Translations under genes and position numbers: made by a program
Origin: Synergistaceae bacterium
Lineage (GTDB): Bacteria; Synergistota; Synergistia; Synergistales; Synergistaceae
Assembly (NCBI GenBank): GCA_031290815.1
Contig: JAISLO010000108.1
Span: forward strand, 1 to 18,903
DNA length: 18,903 nt
Direction: 5' to 3'
Shown here: piece after piece, positions 14,366 through 18,903 of the stretch
Numbering within the stretch: the first letter of the stretch is position 1
How the letters are laid out: the number at the start of each line of letters is the position of its first letter
Notes under the pieces: generated by a model
The model's input: the letters and a program-made list of their open reading frames with translations, nothing else
What the model was told of the DNA's origin: nothing
Database searches by the model: none

Positions 14366-16360
14366 CTATTTACTGATCAAACTGTCTACGGTCTCCGTTA
14401 TGTTCTTCACGGTAAAGCCATACTTTTCAAACAATTTATCCGCTGGCGCGGACGCTCCAAAAGTGTCCAGCGTTATATATGCGCCATCCAGGCCGACATA
14501 GCCGCCCCAGGACGCGCTGACACCGGCTTCGATCGCAACCCTCTTTCTGACGTCCCCGGGGAGAACCTCGGCCTTGTAGGAGTCGTCCTGACTCTCGAAC
14601 AGTTCCGCGCAGGGCATGCTGACGACCCTGACGCTGCGCCCTCTTCCCTCCAGCTCGGCCTTTGCCGCCACTGCCAATCCGACCTCGGAGCCCGTCGCGA
14701 TGAGGATAGCTTCCGGCTTGGCTCCGCTCTCCCTCTCGAGAATGTACCCGCCCCTCAGCGCTCCGCTCGCACTGGAGTGAGCGAGCGGGGGAAGGTTTTG
14801 CCTGGAGAGGACCAGCGACACCGGGGCGTCGAGCTTCGTCAGAGCGAATTTCCACGCGGCCCTGGTCTCGATCTCGTCCGCCGGCCTGAACACCATCAGG
14901 TTTGGCGTCGCCCTGAGGGATGCGAGCTGTTCTATGGCCTGATGCGTCGGCCCATCCTCCCCCACTCCGATGCTATCGTGGGAGAACACGGATATCAGGG
15001 GAAGACCCATGAGCGCCGACAGGCGCAGCATGGGCTTCATGTAGTCGGCGAACACGAAGAACGTCGCCACATAAGCCCGAACCCCTCCGTGAAGGATCAG
15101 CCCGTTCCCAATGGCCGTCATGCCAAGCTCCCTGACGCCGAAGTGGATATTTCGGCCGCTGTAGTTCGACGCTGAGAAATCGGGTATCCCGCTCAGGACG
15201 GTTTTGTTGGATGGGCCCAAGTCGGCTGAACCGCCCATGAGGAAGGGGATCTTGTCCTTGACTTCGTTCAGGATGCGCCCCGAGATGTTTCTGGTCGCCT
15301 CAGCCTTCTCCCCGTTGGCCCAGGACGCCTCGTCTGCAAACGCGTCATCCGGCGTTCGCATCTTAATGCTCGCGTCCAGTTGTTCCGCTAAATCCGGGTG
15401 CTCCTTTTTATATTTCGCGTAGAGGTCGTTCCAACTGGCCTCAGCCGCCGCGCCCTTTTTCGCCAGATCTCCATAATGATTCAAAACGTCGCCGGGGACC
15501 GCGAACGCGTCGGGGATCGGCCATTTCAGGCTTTTCCTGAGCGCGGCCACGTTTTCAACTCCCAACGGCTCTCCGTGCGCGGATGCCTTTCCCTCTTTGG
15601 CCGGAACGCCATAGCCGATCTTCGTCGTGATTTTAATCAGCGACGGCTTGTCCTTCTCGGCCTTGGCCATGTCCAGTGCCCTTCCGACTGCGTCCCTGTC
15701 GTTCCCGTCGGCGACTGTGATTACCTGGAAATTACAGGCTTCGAAGCGTTTCGCGACATCTTCAGTAAACGCAAGCTCAGTGCTTCCCTCTATGGTTATG
15801 GAATTGGAGTCGTACAACACGATGAGACGCCCCAGCTTCAAGGTCCCCGCCAGAGACATGACCTCGGAGGATATGCCCTCCATCAGGCAGCCGTCGCCGC
15901 AGAGCGCGTAAGTATAGTGATCGACCACCTTGAAACCGTCCCTGTTGTAGCGCGAGGCGAGATGCGCCTCGGCCATGGCCATGCCCACCGCCATCCCGAG
16001 GCCAGCGCCCAACGGCCCGGTGGTGGCCTCGACACCAGCGGTATGTCCGTATTCAGGGTGCCCTGGCGTCAGAGAATTCAACTGCCTGAAGTTCTTGAGC
16101 TCGTCGATGGTCAGTTTGGGATAACCGAACAGGCAGAGCAGGGAATACAGCATGGCGGATCCGTGTCCGGCGGACAGGACGAACCGGTCGCGGTTAAACC
16201 AGCCTGGATTGCGCGGATTATGAGCCAGGTGATTGGCGAATAATTCATATATGACCGGCGCCGCGCCCAGCGGAAAACCGGGGTGACCCGAGTTCGCCCT
16301 TTGAACCGCGTCGGCTGATAATATGCGAATAGCGTCTACAGCCATCTGCTCTATTGCCAT
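14366..16360 (-). CDS. tkt: transketolase
   Basis: Transfers two-carbon ketol units between pentose-phosphate-pathway sugars using thiamine diphosphate. At 664 residues it is full length. The motifs are ANSGHPGFPLG (22-32, catalytic His26), AGHGSAMLY (64-72), the diphosphate-binding motif GDGCLMEG starting at 155 with its partner Asn187, FGVRELGM with the glutamate that activates thiamine, FFVFADYMKP, SHDSIGVGEDGPTHQ and ATGSEV near the C-terminal domain. It starts only 6 nt after the transaldolase-like stop codon, with AGGGGA about 13 nt before the ATG, so coupling is likely. With the transaldolase-like protein and xylulokinase it forms a local non-oxidative pentose phosphate route. Whether another transketolase exists in the genome cannot be seen. 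Confidence 0.97.
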   Translation of the reverse strand: MAIEQMAVDAIRILSADAVQRANSGHPGFPLGAAPVIYELFANHLAHNPRNPGWFNRDRFVLSAGHGSAMLYSLLCLFGYPKLTIDELKNFRQLNSLTPGHPEYGHTAGVEATTGPLGAGLGMAVGMAMAEAHLASRYNRDGFKVVDHYTYALCGDGCLMEGISSEVMSLAGTLKLGRLIVLYDSNSITIEGSTELAFTEDVAKRFEACNFQVITVADGNDRDAVGRALDMAKAEKDKPSLIKITTKIGYGVPAKEGKASAHGEPLGVENVAALRKSLKWPIPDAFAVPGDVLNHYGDLAKKGAAAEASWNDLYAKYKKEHPDLAEQLDASIKMRTPDDAFADEASWANGEKAEATRNISGRILNEVKDKIPFLMGGSADLGPSNKTVLSGIPDFSASNYSGRNIHFGVRELGMTAIGNGLILHGGVRAYVATFFVFADYMKPMLRLSALMGLPLISVFSHDSIGVGEDGPTHQAIEQLASLRATPNLMVFRPADEIETRAAWKFALTKLDAPVSLVLSRQNLPPLAHSSASGALRGGYILERESGAKPEAILIATGSEVGLAVAAKAELEGRGRSVRVVSMPCAELFESQDDSYKAEVLPGDVRKRVAIEAGVSASWGGYVGLDGAYITLDTFGASAPADKLFEKYGFTVKNITETVDSLISK

Positions 16361-16366
16361 GTTTTT

Positions 16367-17680
16367 TTACTTTTCCCCTTTCGCCGCGTTCATAAATCTC
16401 CTCTGATATGTGATCACCTGCGGTGAAGCCGTGAATTTCGCGAGATAACCGGGCTCCGCTGTAATTACTATTCTGTCCGTCATATCCATGAACTCCGGTT
16501 CAACCAGCAGTTTGTCCAGCTCGGGATAGTTTCTCGTCCCCTCGACGCTGCAGATTATCAGCCTCGTGTCATCCAGGTTGCAGTTCCTCAGCATACGGAG
16601 GTTGTGCCTCACGGCATCCATGCCGTCAAACCCCTCCGGCTCGTTGATCTTCCTGTAGGCTATGGTCTCCCTCGCGATCTTCTCCACCAGCCTCAGATCA
16701 GCCTTTGTGTCCTCGCTGGAGAGGAAATCCCATTCGATGAGGAAGCTCCTGAGGTTCTCCAGGAACCTGTCGTCATTGGTCTTCTGATAGGCGGTTAACA
16801 TTCCGTTGATGTACGTCGTGACACCGAACCTCTGCCTTATGAAGCTATTTATGAAGTACGGCTTCGCCTGCAGGGCCATGCCGGTCTGCCACGGCTCGAA
16901 CATGAGCGTGTAGTTGATCCTGTACCCATGCTCTTTTAGTTTCAGCGCGAGATTGTGCCCCTTCAAGTAGTCGGCCGTGGGCGCGGCGTCAAATCTCGTG
17001 GACAGCTTTTTGCTGCCGGTGAGCAGCTGGCCGACGTTGTCCTTGTTGACGGGGCCGGTGTGGGGAACTTTGATGACGACCCTGTACTCGGACAGCATCT
17101 CCCTGAATTCCGCGACCTCGTCGAGGATCTGATTGAAGTCGGCGAACGGATCGTTTACCTCGACGCTTATGTCGCATCCGGGGCCAAGTATATTACCGAT
17201 CTCGTTCATGACCTCGTTTCTCGTCTTGAATTTGTGTCCGACATTCGCTTTTTCGTTGTTGATGAAGAGGTCATAAATAATTCCGGGATTGCACGTCAGA
17301 TTACCGATCATGTGCTTTATGGGCTCTATCTCGTATGGATTTGCGGTGTCGGCGGAGAATATGAATTTGGTCGGTCTTTTTTCGCCATTCTTGTCGTATG
17401 ATATGTCCCTCACGAGGTCGATCTCGAGCAGTGAATCCTCCTTGAGGTTATACTCGATTCTGAAACCGGGCGGCGTCTCTCCCTCCGGCACCTTGAAGAG
17501 GTCTATGACGTGCTTGAAGCGGTCGCTCGCCCCTATGAACTTGACGTTTCCCTTGAGGAATTTATATTCAGCGAGGCTGATCTTCTTGTCCCACGCGCGC
17601 CTCACATAACCCTCGTCCTTCGAAACTATCTGCGCTGTTTCCCTTGGTAAAGCCCTGAGACTGTAACCGACAGTGTGCAT
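16367..17680 (-). CDS. extended transaldolase / fructose-6-phosphate-aldolase-like protein
   Basis: Class I aldolase barrel of the transaldolase superfamily. DTAN (111-114) matches the family's active-site Asp strand, LTCNP (128-132) matches the TTNP motif, and VVIKVPHT puts the Schiff-base Lys at 204. INYTLMFEPWQTGMALQA then matches the NVTLIFS..QA segment. At 437 residues it is far larger than FSA (about 220) or TalB (about 317), with about 105 extra N-terminal residues, a roughly 25-residue insertion after the catalytic Lys, and extra C-terminal sequence. ATG 17680 is chosen because GGGAG lies 8 nt upstream. The open frame up to 17749 crosses an intergenic stem-loop. It lies between deoC and transketolase. 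A transaldolase role completing the pentose phosphate shuttle is the best inference. Aldolase specificity is unproven. Confidence 0.82.
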   Translation of the reverse strand: MHTVGYSLRALPRETAQIVSKDEGYVRRAWDKKISLAEYKFLKGNVKFIGASDRFKHVIDLFKVPEGETPPGFRIEYNLKEDSLLEIDLVRDISYDKNGEKRPTKFIFSADTANPYEIEPIKHMIGNLTCNPGIIYDLFINNEKANVGHKFKTRNEVMNEIGNILGPGCDISVEVNDPFADFNQILDEVAEFREMLSEYRVVIKVPHTGPVNKDNVGQLLTGSKKLSTRFDAAPTADYLKGHNLALKLKEHGYRINYTLMFEPWQTGMALQAKPYFINSFIRQRFGVTTYINGMLTAYQKTNDDRFLENLRSFLIEWDFLSSEDTKADLRLVEKIARETIAYRKINEPEGFDGMDAVRHNLRMLRNCNLDDTRLIICSVEGTRNYPELDKLLVEPEFMDMTDRIVITAEPGYLAKFTASPQVITYQRRFMNAAKGEK

Positions 17681-17705
17681 TTTTCGTGCTCCCTTCGTCT
17701 GAATG

Positions 17706-17735
17706 TTTCGGAAAGTACCGGCAAAGCCGCCGAAA
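17706..17735 (-). repeat. stem-loop between deoC and transaldolase-like gene
   Basis: TTTCGG (17706-17711) pairs with CCGAAA (17730-17735) and the inner CGGC (17719-17722) with GCCG (17726-17729) around AAA. This gives ten pairs with a 7-nt one-sided bulge. It lies 26 nt upstream of the transaldolase-like start codon in the 105-bp gap and may set the relative level of the two proteins. It has no terminator tail. Confidence 0.55.
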
Positions 17736-17785
17736 CGATATTTAATCACATCGGAGATGACGGATTGGAATCAACGTCTCTGTTC

Positions 17786-18475
17786 TTATTTTTTCTCCGA
17801 GATATACTTGCTGTAAGCGTCCACCAGCGTTCCGGCGCTTCTGGTCCCGACAAGCGCGACGCCCAGGTGCTCGAACATGTAGAGCACCGCTGGAAGCGTG
17901 AACGTCCTCGGAACCCCGGAGACCTTGATCTTGGTATCTCCCGACAGATTGTCCTTCATGATGCGAACCTGCTTGATGTCTGGAAAGGCCTGGCTGCCGG
18001 TCGCCGTTTTTACATAGTTTATACCGAGAGAGCAGCTCATCTTCGTCAGTGTGGCGATCTCCTCGTCCGTCAAAAAACCGACCTCGAATATCAGCTTCGT
18101 GGCGCAATCCTTTCCGCAGATCCTGACAAATTCCTTTATCTCGGACTCCACAAGATTATAGTTCTTGTCCTTGAGCGCCCCGATATTGATGACCATGTCG
18201 CACGCCTTGCACCCGATCTTCACCATCTCCTCGAGCTCGACGTACTTGGCCTTCGAGATAGCCGTTCCGTAAGGAAATCCGATCACGGCGCTCGGTCCCA
18301 CGCCGGACCCCTCGAGCTCCCTCTTGACCAACTCCGCCCAACAGGAGTTTACGTTTACGTTGGCGACCTTATACTTCTTCGCTATGTTGCAAGCTTCGAT
18401 TATGTCCTTCTCCTGGAAATTGGGCGATAAATAAGCCAGATCAAAATGTTTCGCAAATTCTTCGACAGTGTACAT
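17786..18475 (-). CDS. deoC: deoxyribose-phosphate aldolase
   Basis: Cleaves 2-deoxyribose-5-phosphate to glyceraldehyde-3-phosphate and acetaldehyde in the cytoplasm. At 229 residues it matches the short bacterial form. Seen motifs: ANVNVNSCW, VIGFPYG (64-70), DMVINIGAL with Asp93, YVKTATG with the Schiff-base Lys156, IKVSGVPRT with the second lysine at 184, and the phosphate-binding LVGTRSAG. The GVPRT segment differs from the usual GGIRT, so substrate preference could be shifted. ATG 18475 has an excellent AGGAGG 6 nt upstream. The frame extends to 18646 but that part is leader sequence. A 254-nt leader separates it from the small ORF. In nucleoside catabolism deoC normally sits with deoA/deoB/deoD, whereas here it sits with pentose-phosphate enzymes. 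Confidence 0.94.
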   Translation of the reverse strand: MYTVEEFAKHFDLAYLSPNFQEKDIIEACNIAKKYKVANVNVNSCWAELVKRELEGSGVGPSAVIGFPYGTAISKAKYVELEEMVKIGCKACDMVINIGALKDKNYNLVESEIKEFVRICGKDCATKLIFEVGFLTDEEIATLTKMSCSLGINYVKTATGSQAFPDIKQVRIMKDNLSGDTKIKVSGVPRTFTLPAVLYMFEHLGVALVGTRSAGTLVDAYSKYISEKK

Positions 18476-18501
18476 ATTTCCCCTCCTAATTTTTTGAGAA
18501 T

Positions 18502-18516
18502 GCCGATTTAATCGGC
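18502..18516 (-). repeat. GCCGATT-T-AATCGGC palindrome in deoC leader
   Basis: A perfect 7-bp dyad around one base, 26 bp upstream of the deoC start codon and close to its ribosome site. It is either an operator or an RNA hairpin able to influence deoC translation. Its arms share CCGATT/AATCGG with the repeats at 13214 and 14310. Confidence 0.55.
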
Positions 18517-18523
18517 GCTTCCC

Positions 18524-18536
18524 TTGGCAATGCCAA
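18524..18536. promoter_or_regulatory. TTGGCA-A-TGCCAA palindrome, candidate operator
   Basis: A 13-bp perfect palindrome with an odd centre, 48 bp upstream of the deoC start codon. The symmetry resembles a binding site for a dimeric sugar repressor. Lying far downstream of the detected promoter it would act as a roadblock site, or belong to a second, unseen promoter. It can also pair as RNA. Confidence 0.4.
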
Positions 18537-18729
18537 CACATACGCCATCTTGGCGCTTCAGTATACGCCAACCGGCCGAGTCCGGTTCTGACCGCGCGCC
18601 GCAAAGCCAACTGACAGCATTTCACGAGCGCGGATTCGTGTCCCATTTACGATTACAAGTGCATAATTCCAGAGAAATACTGATTAAATCGATAAAACAG
18701 AGATTCAAAAACCTTGAAAACACGCCCTC

Positions 18730-18822
18730 TTAGGGTTTGAGATCCTTACCCTCAGGCACCTTAAATCTAATCAGTCTCTCCTTATAGATAAGCATTCCGT
18801 CGTATTTCGGATGTGATTTCAC
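18730..18822 (-). CDS. 30-codon ORF of unknown function, first in deoC operon
   Basis: A short reading frame not resembling any family I know. It starts at GTG 18822, with AGGGGAG 6 nt upstream, and ends TAA at 18730. The 30-residue product is basic (KSHPKYDGMLIYKE, then RLIRFKVPEGKDLKP), without a membrane span or signal peptide. A near-consensus promoter places the transcript start near 18840, leaving an 18-nt leader that holds little but the ribosome site. This is strong support for translation. It precedes deoC by 254 nt. It could be a regulatory leader peptide or a genuine small protein. There is no run of one amino acid as in classic attenuators. The hexapeptide FKVPEG also occurs in the transaldolase-like protein of the same operon, so a remnant of a duplicated gene is another possibility. 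Confidence 0.6.
   Translation of the reverse strand: MKSHPKYDGMLIYKERLIRFKVPEGKDLKP
18813..18822. promoter_or_regulatory. GTGATTTCAC dyad containing the TGATTTCA box
   Basis: Third occurrence of TGATTTCA, here with flanking bases that make GTGA-TT-TCAC. It begins about 18 bp after the predicted transcript start and covers the start codon of the small ORF, a classic position for a repressor. The other two copies lie upstream of the sugar importer operon. Confidence 0.4.
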
Positions 18823-18846
18823 AGTCAACTCCCCTGAATTTATCTG

Positions 18847-18875
18847 AATATAGCATGATGAATTTGTTCTGTCAA
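18847..18875 (-). promoter_or_regulatory. strong sigma70-type promoter of the deoC operon
   Basis: On the minus strand a perfect TTGACA (18875-18870) and TATATT (18852-18847, five of six) are separated by the optimal 17 bp. The start is expected near 18840. This is the best protein-gene promoter in the window and would drive the small ORF, deoC, the transaldolase-like gene and transketolase. Such a strong core promoter usually needs a repressor, and repeats flank its -35 box. Confidence 0.85.
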
Positions 18876-18898
18876 CAACATTTGTGAGCGTTGTGTCA
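18866..18898. promoter_or_regulatory. repeats around the -35 box of the deoC-operon promoter
   Basis: GTTCTGTCA (18866-18874) and GTTGTGTCA (18890-18898) are direct repeats, eight of nine identical, 24 bp apart. Between them an inverted repeat ACAAC-N10-GTTGT spans 18875-18894. The first copy overlaps the -35 hexamer, so a protein bound here would block RNA polymerase. Upstream sequence is cut off at the window edge, so further copies may be missed. Confidence 0.45.
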
Positions 18899-18903
18899 CT
18901 CGT

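Noticed and set aside
17681..17749. Upstream start for the transaldolase-like gene
   Set aside because: The extra 23 codons cross a stem-loop, whereas the ATG at 17680 has a well-spaced ribosome site.
18476..18646. Upstream start for deoC
   Set aside because: The extension is a Cys/Arg-rich translation of the leader containing two palindromes. The ATG at 18475 has AGGAGG at ideal distance and begins the known family N-terminus.
18560..18725. Second promoter between the small ORF and deoC
   Set aside because: Some AT-rich hexamers occur (for example TATACT near 18560) but none has a paired -35 element at acceptable spacing.

Overview
All protein genes and the one RNA gene in this window lie on the minus strand, so the region reads from right (about 18,900) to left. 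The DNA is fairly GC-rich, with clear Shine-Dalgarno sites and sigma70-type promoters. It is a bacterial chromosome segment encoding sugar or sugar-alcohol uptake and catabolism. The species cannot be fixed from the sequence. The mix of a Gld-type ABC cassette, Ribose-type ABC genes and Firmicutes-like sugar enzymes would fit Synergistota or a related anaerobic lineage, but this is a low-confidence guess. I see no phage, transposon, CRISPR or integrase.

Layout from right to left. (1) A strong promoter (18847-18875) drives an unrecognised 30-codon ORF, then deoC (deoxyribose-phosphate aldolase), an unusually long transaldolase/fructose-6-phosphate-aldolase-like protein, and transketolase. (2) A four-gene Gld-type ABC cassette follows: ATPase, ABC-2 permease, GldG-like auxiliary protein and a DUF4340 protein, with the last two overlapping as TTGA. 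(3) A 236-bp regulatory region rich in inverted and direct repeats precedes a ribose/xylose-type sugar ABC transporter (binding protein, fused double ATPase, permease), a zinc-dependent polyol-type dehydrogenase, a cupin and a xylulokinase-like FGGY kinase. (4) A second periplasmic binding protein, a DeoR-family repressor and tRNA-Arg(CCU) with its own promoter end the window.

Inferred joint function: the ABC system imports a sugar or polyol, the dehydrogenase oxidises it to a ketose, and the FGGY kinase phosphorylates the ketose (probably D-xylulose). Transketolase and the transaldolase-like enzyme then carry the pentose phosphate to fructose-6-phosphate and glyceraldehyde-3-phosphate. DeoC adds a route for deoxyribose-5-phosphate or a related aldol reaction. 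No isomerase or epimerase is present. The DeoR-type regulator is the natural candidate to control both operons. An 8-bp box, TGATTTCA, occurs in the promoter/leader regions of both catabolic operons.

Most worth a second look: the 30-aa ORF with its near-consensus promoter and minimal leader, the enlarged transaldolase-like protein, the shared regulatory boxes, and the Gld-type cassette of unknown cargo between two sugar operons.
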